The notes under the pieces: generated by a model | The model's input: the letters and a program-made list of their open reading frames with translations, nothing else | What the model was told of the DNA's origin: nothing | The model's database searches: none | Made by a program: the position numbers and the translations under genes | Origin: Costus lasius | Taxonomy: Eukaryota > Streptophyta > Magnoliopsida > Zingiberales > Costaceae | Assembly (NCBI GenBank): GCA_027563935.2 | Contig: CM050454.1 | Span: 24,239,501 to 24,303,500 of the forward strand | Reading direction: 5' to 3' | DNA: 64,000 nt | Part shown: positions 34,984 to 45,145 of the stretch, piece by piece | How positions within the stretch are numbered: position 1 is the first letter of the stretch | How the letters are laid out: each line of letters begins with the position of its first letter

Positions 34984-35574
34984 CTAGAGGTTGAGAAATC
35001 TTAACCCCATATCTCTAGCGTGACCATCATGCTTCTGCTGCGCCAAAGCCTTGGTCAATGGGTCTGCTAGATTGTTCTCTATGTCAACTCTGCTAATCTT
35101 GACATCACCTCTGTCTATAATCTCTCTGATAAGGTGAAATCTCCTGAGTATGTGTTTGGATTTTTGATGAGACCATGGTTCCTTGGCTTGTGCAATTGCT
35201 CCATTGTTATCACAATATATTTCAATGGGATCCACTACACTTGGAACCACCTGAAGTTCAGAAATGAACTTCCTTATCTAAGCAGCTTCTTTGGCTGCCT
35301 CAGAAGCGGCCACATACTCAGCCTCGGTTGTAGAATCAGCTATGGTGGATTGCTTGAAGCTCTTCCAGCATATAGCGCCTCCATTTATCTTGAACACATA
35401 GCCGGCCTGCGATCTGAAGTCATCAGGGTCAGACTGGAAAGACGCATCAGTGTAGCCCTGCATACTGATCTCTTTCTGTCCCCCATAGACTAAGAACAAA
35501 TCCTTAGTTCTTCTCAAATACTTTAGGATGTTCTTTACAGTCACCCAGTGCTGTACTCCAGGATTGGATTGGTA
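34984..35574 (-). pseudogene. C2 RNase H
   Basis: End of the copia polyprotein. 35278-35544 reads VKNILKYLRRTKDLFLVYGG, YTDASFQSDPDD (first catalytic Asp), and TTEAEYVAASEAAKEAA (catalytic Glu). After a stop near 35277 the frame 34984-35250 continues with YCDNNGAIAQAKEP (second Asp) and NLADPLTKALAQQKHD at the tail. The two halves differ by a single stop; otherwise well preserved. Best copy of this domain in the window and the reference for the fragments at 1 and 10168. Confidence 0.9.
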
Positions 35575-36231
35575 TCAGCTGGTTATGCTCACAGCATAAG
35601 CCACATCTGGTCTAGTACACAACATTGCAAACATGATCGATCCTACTACCGAAGCATAGGGCACTCGACTCATGTCATCCCTCTCAGATTGTGTGGTGGG
35701 ACACTGGCTCTTTGAGAGAGTAAGGCCATGTCTCACTGGAAGGTACCCTTTCTTGGATTGCTCCAAGCTAAATCTCTCCAGGACCTTATCAATGTATGTA
35801 CTCTGACTAAGGGCTAGGAGCTTCTTGGATCTATCCCTATAGATCCTCATGCCTAGGATATAGGCGGCCTCCCCTAAGTCCTTCATCTCAAAACACTTCC
35901 CTAACCATGTCTTCACAGTTTGAAGACTAGGGATATCGTTTCCGATGAGTAGTATGTCATTGACAAACAAGACCAGAAAAGTCACCAAGCTCCCATTGAA
36001 TTTTTTGTATACACAGGCGTCATCTTCGCTTTTGATAAAGCCATAATCTCTCACAGTTTCATCAAATTGAAGATTCCAACTTCGAGATGCTTGCTTTAAT
36101 CCATAGATGGATCTCTTTAGCCTGCAGACCTTATTGGCCTTTGCAGGATGGATGAAGCCATCAGGTTGTGTCATATACACATCCTCAGTTAGCTTCTCGT
36201 TAAGGAACGCTGTCTTCACATCATCTGCCAT
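35575..36231 (-). pseudogene. C2 reverse transcriptase (C-terminal part)
   Basis: A 218-codon frame: DVKTAFLN at the start (first catalytic Asp), CRLKRSIYGLKQASRSW near residue 37, and AYILGMRIYRD near 130. The catalytic box, normally YVDD, reads FVND near residue 91, so one of the two metal-binding Asp residues is Asn. C1 still has YVDD at the same place. One missing base near 36225 puts this frame out of step with the RT N-terminus upstream. The frame ends after PDVAYAVSITS. Confidence 0.92.
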
Positions 36232-37231
36232 ATCTCATAGTCATGATATGCAGCTATAGCAAGCAGAATCCGAATGGATTTGAACATGGTAACTGGCGAA
36301 AAGGTTTCATCATAGTCCACCCCCTGGACTTGTTTGAATCCCTTAGCCACTAGACTACCTTTATAGGTAACTATGTTGTCATCCATGTCTGTCTTCCTCT
36401 TGAAGACCCATTTACACCCTATGGGTTTTACCCCATCAGGTAACTCAACCAAATCCCATACTTGGTTAGCTGACATGGAATCCATCTTGGATCGCATAGC
36501 CTCAAGCCATCTCTCGGAGTCCAGTCCACTGACCGCCTCATCATAAGTCCTGGGTTCATCCTCAATGATGAAGATCCCGTCATGTTGGGTCGGCAGTGAC
36601 CCATACATCTCAGGTGCATGACGAATTCTCCCAGACCTACGTGGGGCCTGTGTCTGAGCCTCAGGTTGCCTAGCAACTGGTACAGGTGGCTCAGGTTCCA
36701 TCTCTGTGTCTTGTGGTTGCACTTGGACCTCATCCAAGTCAAACTTCCTCCCACTAACTTCTTTCATGAGAAATTCTTTCTCTAGAAAGACAGCACCCCG
36801 AGCAACAAAAACTTTGTTCTTGGTGGGAGCATAGAAGTAGTAACCCTTAGTTTCCTTAGGGTACCCCACAAACACACATTTATCAAATCTAGGTTCTAGC
36901 TTGTTAGAATCCTGACGCTTGACATATGCCTCGCATCCCCAGATCTTGATAAAAGATAGATTAGGGCATCTCCCACTCCATACCTCTTATGGAATCTTTG
37001 AGACACTTTTAGATGGAACGTTATTCAGTATTAGAGAAGCTGTCTCCAGTGCATGTCCCCAGAATGAGGGAGGTAGAGTTGTATGACTCATCATACATCG
37101 AACCATCTCCAACAGAGTTCGATTTCTTCTTTTAGACACACCATTCCATTGGGGTGTTCCAGGAGGAGTGAGTTGGGATAAAATCCCACACTCTTTCAGA
37201 TAGTCAAGAAACTCACCACTCAGGTACTTTT
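36216..37231 (-). pseudogene. C2 integrase C-terminus and RT N-terminus
   Basis: 36216-36875 is a 219-codon frame: FVGYPKETKGYYFY (integrase C-terminal region of copia), an acidic linker, then the RT N-terminus (WLEAMRSKMDSMSANQVWDL, PIGCKWVFKRKTDMDDN, VDYDETFSPVT). 36876-37231 continues toward the integrase core with stops and frameshifts (CEAYVKR-like and TPPGTPQWNG-like pieces near 36920 and 37150). The core stretch that carries the second catalytic Asp is deleted at the edge near 37227. Confidence 0.85.
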
Positions 37232-38846
37232 TGTAAGAGAGAAACCCTAAGCAGGCGCATATAAAAATTTTTCTAGGGTTTCATGAAGATCGCATAAGGC
37301 ATGAATATATGATCAACTTAAGAATTTGCCAAGATCAAATAAAAGATCATACCATAGCCATGATTGGATGGCGACTTGGAAGAAGAAGGCGACGCGGCTT
37401 TCCTCCAAAGTGGACGCACACAAAGGTGATGATGGCTTCCTCCTTGCGCGTTAACCTTGTGCTAGCAAAGACGCCAAGATCCCCTAATCGAATGGAGGAG
37501 ATGAGATGTTAATCTTGCTGGCCGAAAGCTCTCTCCTTCTCTTCCTCTTTCGTATCTCCAAGACACACACACGAGAGAGAAAAAAAAAACTTCAAGCGAG
37601 AGAGAGGGAGGCGTTAAGGCATTATCCAACGTGGGAACGCTTCATGGGTTTCCAAAAATAGAAAGCCATCAAGCCATGCGTTCACTTATGTGAACCGGTT
37701 CTTTTGCATTTGGTTCAAAGACCAAACCGAACCAAGCCATGATCTAGATCTCATATGAACCAAATGGCTCAAGATCTAACCATACATCTCTTGATGCTCT
37801 TGATCTCACCGATCAAGCATCAATTCTCTCGATCGAAGCTTACCGATCTCAAGCCCTAATCAATCAAACATGATCAGACCAGATCTCACTTCCAATCAGA
37901 GTTTAAACTCCTATTAAACTGAATCAGAACAATTCAGTCCACACGATCTGACATAAGTAAGCCATATCATCAAATTGTGCGACCCTAAGGGTTTCCTTTA
38001 AATGTCGGTAGCGATAACTTACGTTATCACGAACAGAGAGGGGTATCTAGCAACACATCACTGTCTCCCGATATAAAGGAAAGAGTCTTCCAAGACTACA
38101 CCCAAACCATAGCACAAGTGTGAACCCAAGTCACATGACATATGTGTTTCCTTTGCCACTGGATGTTCTTATTAGACAAGCGTGTCAAGCCTGTAATTCC
38201 AATATGATGAGAGTGGTTAGATCAGATGAATATAGTCATCTGGGTATGGCCATACACTTTCTCAACCATCTCATCCAGGGGGCCCCTTTAGAACATCACA
38301 CTCCAAACAAGGAGAAGGCAATCCTATATCTATCACTAGTGCCCTAACATGACTCATGTTCATTATCCAAGATAATCTATAACCATTATATTTCAAATGA
38401 TATTGAACTACCTCAAGACAATGCCAATCATCATTTAGAAACACAAGTGATCTCAAGTCAGAGGAAATATGTCACTTGCTTGCATATAAGGATTATTCAC
38501 ATTGTGACAAGCAATTGAATATCCTAAGTAGGGTCTGTCCAATACATCCAATGTACCTATGAGTCTATATCTTATTCCATGCTCGAAGCATCCTATAAGA
38601 TTAGAACACATATTAGTCTCAATCATATCAAGGCTGTCTCATGTTCACCAAGATATCTCGACTAAGGACTATACTGCATGTCAGCTAAGCTGAACACAAT
38701 TGAGACATTATTCAGTAGTATACATATAGCAGCAGATAATGTAACAACCTGAATAACAACCATTGCCTTTATAAACATAGAGTTTATACATGATACTGAT
38801 AACAACCCAAGGCCTCAAACATTAGCCTTAAGGGCATACCCCAACA
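37232..38846 (-). mobile_element. Solo copia LTR in C2, TSD CTTTT
   Basis: 1615 bp, + strand start TGTAAGAGAGAAACCC and end GGGCATACCCCAACA, with CTTTT at 37227-37231 and 38847-38851. On the - strand it starts TGTTGGGGTATGCCC, a copia-type LTR start, but its body differs from all other LTRs here, so it is a separate family with no full member in the window. It inserted exactly at the edge of the integrase deletion. A purine run near 37590 follows an ACACACACAC tract. Confidence 0.93.
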
Positions 38847-38851
38847 CTTTT

Positions 38852-39306
38852 ATGTTACATACAGAGTTATCTATAATCCATTGCATAAGGTACCCTTCAT
38901 ATTTGCAAATGAAAAAGAACATGAGTCCTCTTTTATTTCAAATTTAAATTCTTTCCTTGCCAAGCAAGAAATAGATACAATGTTTTGGTAAAAGAAGGTA
39001 CATCATAGCAATTATTCAACTCTAATAGAAGTCCAGAAGACAGGGAGAGAGTCAAAAATCCTACAGCAACAGCAGCAACCTGTGCCCTGTTCTCAACTCG
39101 TAGGTTATTCTCTCTAGGCTACACCAATCTATTTTTCTTGAGCCCCTGCATATTTGTATAAATATGAGCTCCACATGCGGTATCCAAACCAATGACATAA
39201 AAATAGAAAAGTTGACTTCAGCAACATAATTACCTGAGCTAGAAGCTAAGGCCAAGCCTTTCTTCTCCTCATTCTAAAGTTGCTTGCAGTCCCTCCTCTA
39301 GTGACT
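38852..39306 (-). pseudogene. C2 protease / pre-integrase remnant
   Basis: Broken frames between gag and the solo LTR. Near 39140-39200 one frame spells LDTACGAHIYTNM, the copia protease active-site region (D-T-A where most families have D-T-G). Near 38860-38950 are pieces of the stretch before integrase that C1 shows more fully at 60338-60480. The zinc-binding integrase start and the DDE core are missing; by comparison with C1 about 440 bp are deleted. Confidence 0.75.
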
Positions 39307-40068
39307 CTACTCGCCACAGTGGAAGCACCTCTGGTCCTTTGACTTCTTCGTCTTTTTCTTCAGTGCTTTGGTAGGACCCTTGGCACCACCTTTGGCATGT
39401 GTCTTACCCTTTTTCTTCATCTTCTTGGCCGTAGGGACCAAAAGAACAGAATTAGGTTTGGTCTTTACCATCTCGCGCTCGGCGGTCTGGAGCATATTCA
39501 TCAATTCCTCCCGTGTGCACTCAATCCGGTTCATGTTGAAATTTATGATAAACGGACTGAAGATAGGGGGCAGGGAATGCAGAATAAGATCCACAACCAG
39601 CTCATTATCTATGGCGTGTCCCAGCCTTCTGAGATGATCCACGTTCATAATCAACTTGAGAACATGGGGTCTCACTAGTGCACCCTCAGATAACTTACAC
39701 CGAAAGACTGCTTTGGCGGTGTCAAATCTCTCAGTTCTAGCATGAGCCTCGAACATTTGTTTCAAATGAGTGATCATCTGAAAAGCATTCTGATCCTCAT
39801 ATTGCACCTGAAGTTCAGGTGCCATAGTGGCCTGCATGAGACATGATACCTCCACAGAGTCATCCTGATGCTTTCTAAAAGCATCTCTATCTGCCGCTCG
39901 GGCATTAGGCGGAGGAGGCGCCGGAAGAGCCTGCTCTAGGACATATAGCTTCTTCTCGAGCTTTAGGACTATCCTCAAGTTCCGATGCCAGTCCATAAAG
40001 TTGGTTCCAACCAACTTATCCTTATCAAGGAGTGATCGCAGTGTTAATCCGCTATTGTTCGTTGCCAT
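39307..40068 (-). pseudogene. gag: C2 gag
   Basis: Nucleocapsid precursor that binds element RNA. A 253-codon frame from MATNNSGLTLRSLLDKDKLV, with the copia gag core (FMDWHRNLRIVLKLEKKLYVLEQ near 30, VSCLMQATMAPELQ near 74, FETAKAVF-like TAKAVFRCKL near 122) and a Lys-rich tail (residues 217-245). The zinc knuckle begins CFHCGE and then meets a stop at 39304-39306; after it SH, a second stop and RRDCKQL complete the CX2CX4HX4C pattern. Only these stops truncate it. The start Met is supported by similar MA(T/M)NN starts in C1 (61241). Confidence 0.9.
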
Positions 40069-41650
40069 TGTTCTACAACAGTCAAGAAATAGTAGATTAG
40101 TACTACTTCAAATCATTTAAACTGGACTTGTTTTAAATGATTGTAACTCCCACTATTTTAATCGAATTGACAACCCACAAAGTCAATCGGGAAATCTGAG
40201 ATTTCCTAGTGAGATGGGATCCTTATTCCACATGAGGCTTCGCGTCCTACGAGGGTGGGATGAGATGCACAAAGTGACCCATGCTTCCTAAGGTGGGCAC
40301 GCCGGCCGATTGCTCCAAGCAATTCCCCTTATTGAAATAGTCTAGGCATTTCATGTCCAGCGAGGGCTGGATATAGCATGAAACCCTAACCTCTCAACGA
40401 TGCCTCTAGACTTTCATCATGTGCCCAGCACATATGAACTTCTAGTCAAGTCCATTCCTAACCGTTATGCCCAGGGCCAACGAGTTTCCTTGCGAAGGCG
40501 CGCCCGGTTAAAACGGACTGGGGAAACCATTGCCACCACACACCTTCTAAAGATAAGTGGGTGTGTCCCACGAGGGTGGGAAACAGTTCACAACACCACT
40601 GATCGATAGCTTGATGAGGGCTACGCATTAGAAGGCTACTAGACTTGATATTTAGAATGAGGGTTTTTGAGGTCTCATTTAGTTTTATCTTATCTCTAGC
40701 ATTATAGGCATGCAATCCTATAGTGATAACATAACGATAAAACATCACAGGCATGCTTTAGCAGATATGTTTGAAAGCAGTAAAAGAATGATGTGATTAT
40801 GACCTATTCAAAACATTGAACCAACCCATGCCAAGAAGGACGTTCAACTCTTGACCTAGGACTCAAGCCCCAAGACTAGACCTAGCCGACCTCTATCTTG
40901 AACTTCAAGGTTGGCTCCAAGGTCCTCCAAAGGTGAATCGCCATCTTGCAAGTTCCAACATAGCTAGCTCACAAGCCCTAAGGCTCGGCCATGCTTTGCT
41001 TACGCCACCAGGCAAGCTTGCACCATCTTGCATGCGCCACCAATCCAAGTAGGGTGCTTGTTGCGCCACCATCCAAGATGCGCCACCAAGCTCCTTCCCT
41101 TCATCTTCATCTTAATTTTACAAAAATAGAGAAAAAGATGGCACGCAGGCCGCACAAGGATACATCACAGGCATGCAAGGGGGCTTGACTCATGATCACA
41201 ACAATATGCACAATCAAGGTATTTACACATGCAATTCTACATGCTCATGAAAAACATAAAATCTCAAATTTTACTTTTTCATAAAACCAGTTTATTTTCC
41301 TCATCTTCTTCTCACAAATCTTTCAGTTACTTGCGATTAACTTTCATGATGATTTCAAAGATCCTTTCGGCTGGTAATTTTGTCAGATCAAGGGACCCGG
41401 CCAGTCCGAAGACACAATGCTCGTCGTACTTGACAAAACCACGTGCGCCTTTGATCCTTAAATCATGCAAGAAAAATAACCCAAAAATCCAAAAGAAACT
41501 GAAAAGGTGATAGAAACACGAAACCCTAATTTTTCCTATTTTTAGAAAAATCGTTTGCCATGCAATTTGTAATTTTCGAAAATTGAAATATGGCATGTGA
41601 GCATGAAAAACATGAAAAGCATGAAGAACATCGTTCGAGTTTCACAAGAC
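40069..41650 (-). other. C2 untranslated leader
   Basis: Noncoding, between primer site and gag. It matches the C1 leader (61242-62906) over much of its length, for example 40140-40620 against 61310-61800. It includes the GGATATAGCATGAAACCCTAAC stretch and a GTGGGTGTGTCCCACGAG word. No frame is shared between the two copies. Confidence 0.7.
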
Positions 41651-41662
41651 ACTCTGATACCA
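41651..41662 (-). other. C2 primer binding site (tRNA-iMet)
   Basis: + strand ACTCTGATACCA; coding strand TGGTATCAGAGT, complementary to the initiator-Met tRNA end with one change in the last base. One base separates it from the LTR at 41664. Confidence 0.9.
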
Positions 41663-41663
41663 C

Positions 41664-43809
41664 TGTTGGGAAATACCTGGGATATTTTACAATTTTTCAG
41701 AGGTTTATGGACACAAATACATTGCGCAGCAGAAGAATATCCCCGAAACAGGCTAGTCCCAAAAACCCAGTGAAGATCGCATGCGAAGGAGTCGACACGA
41801 TGAGATAGAAAATACCTAAAGCAACGTGAGGCTAATGTCGAAGTAGGCGCCCAACCGTGCGCCCTCTGCAGTCTCACGCACACGGATGCCTCGAGCTCTC
41901 TTCTTCCTCGCCTGGTGCTAGCCTCGGGAAGAAGATCCAAGCCTTGTGCTTATTCCTCTAGCCTTGCGGCTCCTCCAAGGTGTATGCGCTAAGAGGAAGA
42001 TGAGGAGAAGGAAGTCGCCAAACACCACCAAGTTCCTCACGCCAAGAGGAAGAGAAGAAGGCGTGTTGCAGCTAGGGTTGGATGGAAGAAGAGTTGCGCC
42101 ACTAGCCTCTTGCTTTCGCCCTCAAGAACTCGCCCTCTAGTGCTCGCCTCCTCTCTTGATCACGCTTCCAAGGAGAGAATTAGTATCTTGAGAGAGGCGG
42201 CTTGGGGGGTATAAATAAGGCAAAGAGCGGCTTAATGTGTGGCCACCATTCAAATTGAATGTGCGGCTAGGAGAGAAAATAGGGAATTAAGTCCTAATCC
42301 AATTAGGACTTAATTTGGGCTACTTGATCATGTCCTAATCCAATCAGGATTGATGTGAACGGTTTGATCAAGGCTAGGATTCATGTGGACGATTTGATCA
42401 AGCTTGATTCCTAATCCAATTAGGATTTGATCAAACTAAAGTCCTAATCCAACTAGGACTTTAAGTGGGCGGTTTTGATTAAGTCCTAATCCAATTAGGA
42501 CTCTAATCACTTATTTGAATTAAATCCTAATCTAATTAGGACTCTTATTAATTCAAATAAATCAGCCCATAAAATCCCATAAAATTAGGACTCTAATTAA
42601 TTCGAATAATTAGCCCCAAGATTAATTTCAAACCTCATAATGCACGGCGCTAACCCTAGTCTAACTAGGGTTAAGCACATGCCATGCACACGCCATCCCT
42701 TTTCTCCTCCTTAAGCCCATTAAGCCCAACTTATCAATGGGCCCAGCCCAATGTCCATTATGCATGTTAACCAAGCCCACGGATCCAATCCAATTTAACC
42801 CTAGGTCAAATTGGGCTAACCATGGTTAATATGCTGTAAATGGAAGTTGGCCCCAATAAATCTCTTCCATCTCATCAGGCCCATTGGCACTGATGAAATC
42901 TCCAAAATAGATCCGAGTTATCTAATAACTCGATCATAAGGCTTTCCGATCAATACGAGAACTCGAGTATCAAGGTGTACGACCCTGTAGGTTCCTCTGA
43001 CGTTGGCAGTGCTGACCCATGGTCATCACAAGCAGTGAGTGGCACCTAGCAGTGCATCACTGCTACCCAAGTCATCGGAATGGATATCGACATCGACATC
43101 CCCATCATCACAACCAGGTACAGATGCATTACAGTCTCTTTGCCGAACTGATATCCGATTGGTCAAGTGTGTCACCACTTGTTTCCATCCAATCTCATGG
43201 CTATGACTAAATCAGGTCTAACCTAGGTATGGCCATACACTTTCAGTCATAGAACCATAAAGGAGCTCCATGGATATCAAGCTTCCCTTAGGAAGGGGCA
43301 AATCCTATATCTGTGCATTGACCTTCTCATATGGGTCGTGACATGCCCAATGACAACCGTTATTACCTCCCAACTACAGCAAGACGTTAGGTTGTATCAA
43401 AGCATATCCCTAACCATATAGAATGGCCAATGACCTCAAGTCAAGGGATCAATGCATCTCCTATCACTTGTGAGGATAACTCGTGACACCAAGTCATTGC
43501 CTCACAATGGGTCAGTCCAGTATATCTACCACTGATATACTCATATGCCTGCGTTAGCACCCCGTGCCTAACCAGCCTATATACCAGTCTTACAAGTACC
43601 ATAGCTGTCCCATATCCACTAAGGTACATTGACTAGGGACAATAGTTTGAGCACAGATCCAATCTATCTCCAGAGACATTACCATATAAGTACATGTTCG
43701 CAGATGTAAACAAATAATGATAACGACAATGCCAGTATGATATTAATATCAATGTCAAGTAGTACAAGTAACGGACCAGAATTAAGTCCTTAGGGCATAT
43801 ACACCAACA
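41664..43809 (-). repeat. C2 5' LTR
   Basis: 2146 bp, partner of 32763-34962, with TGTTGGGAAATACC at its + strand left end. The palindrome array is at about 42290-42550. It lacks the 53-bp duplication of the 3' LTR. Frames inside it repeat in the partner and are not genes. Confidence 0.95.
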
Positions 43810-43814
43810 TCCTT

Positions 43815-44660
43815 TGCATACAAAAAGAGGAGTTAATTCCTTTTAAGTCATCAATAGAGTACCCAAATACATTTATGTGAATTCTTAATTCCCTTATAAG
43901 TAAATCTGTCTCTCTTGCATTAAGCTATGCATTAAATATAATAAGATAAGTAGAATTAGGCCCAAGAAATTCATATCAAAGATTATTTGGCAAATATTTT
44001 AATTCAACTTTTGGAGACTTCTCCACCTAACATTCTTGATCATTATGTGAAATAGAATATAATAAATCATATGTTTCAGAATCAGAAGGTTCATCAAACA
44101 AATTGTGAAGATCACTAACAACATCATCTATAGAATTAACACTATAGCAAGACCTAGCATATGATGGTTTTTTTCATAGATTCAGCTAAATCAAACTGAA
44201 TAATGTTTTCACCAATATTTAGAGTGAGTTTACCATTCTTTACATCAATGTTTGCACTCGCTGTAGCTAAGAACAGTCTACCAAGAATGATGGGAATTTT
44301 AGAATCTTCCTCCATCTCTAATGCCACAAAGTCTACTAAAATAAAATACTTACCTACTTGAATTGGAACATCCTCTAAAATTCCAATAGGATACTTAACT
44401 GAGCGATCAAAGAACTGAATAGAAATAGAAGTCGGTTGGCTCTCCCATGTCAAGTTTCCTGCAAACAAATAAAGGCATTAAACTCACGCTAGCCCTGAGA
44501 TCACTACCTGGATCCTTTAATTTAGGTGGTAATTTGTTTTGAATAATGGCACTACACTCCTCAGTCAATGTCATAGTGCCGTAGTCCTCCATTTTTCTTT
44601 TATTTGACAAAATTTCTTTCAAAAATTTTGCATAAGTGGGCATTTGGGACAAAACATCAG
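43815..44660 (-). pseudogene. G3 protease and RT leader (upstream part)
   Basis: Continues G3 beyond C2. 44154-44468 encodes the second half of the Athila protease (GILEDVPIQVGKYF, IILGRLFLA). 44407-44652 carries the gag tail (MPTYAKFLKEILSNKRK) and then DPGSDLRASVSLMP, the active-site stretch; compared with G1 about 17 residues before it are deleted in frame and DLGSS is DLRAS. 43815-44120 is the linker to RT, in pieces (VFGYSIDDLKG-like near 43840). Confidence 0.85.
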
Positions 44661-45145
44661 TAAATAGAATATTTATATAAAGCTTTTCCTAGACATCTAA
44701 AAATTTCTCAAACTATTTATATAATTTGGCTTGAACAAGTCTCTAGGAAAGGGTATAGGAGGCCTATATGGAGCAGGTAAGCTAGGTCTAGGAGCATCAG
44801 GTTGTTGCGGCTCATCTTGTGAAGACTCATCAATCCTGTGAGGTGGCGAACAAGGGTGGAGTTGCCCATGAGCCATTATAGTTTGCATATGAAAGGAATC
44901 TAATTTATTAGCCAAAGAGTCTACTTTTTCTGCCAAGGTACGCCATGCATCATTTTCATTAATCTTAATGGTGTCATAATATTCTAGAAAAAAAGAGAGA
45001 TATTGATTAGGATCCTCAAGTGGTGATCATCCAAACTGATTCTACTGTATCATAGAAAGCAAGACCGGTTTATTTCAAAATTATTAGCCTCTATCGCCGG
45101 CCTAGCTATACTAGAGTGTATCCCTGTGGATTTGGTGCTGCATAA
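44661..45145 (-). pseudogene. gag: G3 gag, internally deleted
   Basis: 44697-44936 holds the proline-rich gag tail (PAPYRPPIPFP). 44940-45145 holds the N-terminus in broken frames, ending with the RDYAAPNPQG-like start that G1 has as RDYAVP near 27866. The large central gag core (SLRDRAKSWL to DAFALFEE in G1, about 500 bp) is absent. Split at 45145 by G2 with a CATAA duplication; the next codons lie at 54967-54991. Confidence 0.8.

Larger units (their letters stand above)
32763..43809 (-). mobile_element. C2: two-LTR copia element
   Basis: 11.05 kb on the - strand with perfect TCCTT duplications at 32758-32762 and 43810-43814, inserted in the G3 RT. LTRs of 2200 and 2146 bp match along their length. 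From right to left: 5' LTR, iMet primer site, 1.6-kb leader, gag, protease/integrase remnants with a solo LTR insertion, integrase C-terminus, RT, RNase H, polypurine tract and 3' LTR. About 0.4 kb of integrase is deleted and the RT active site is changed, so it cannot move by itself. Confidence 0.96.
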
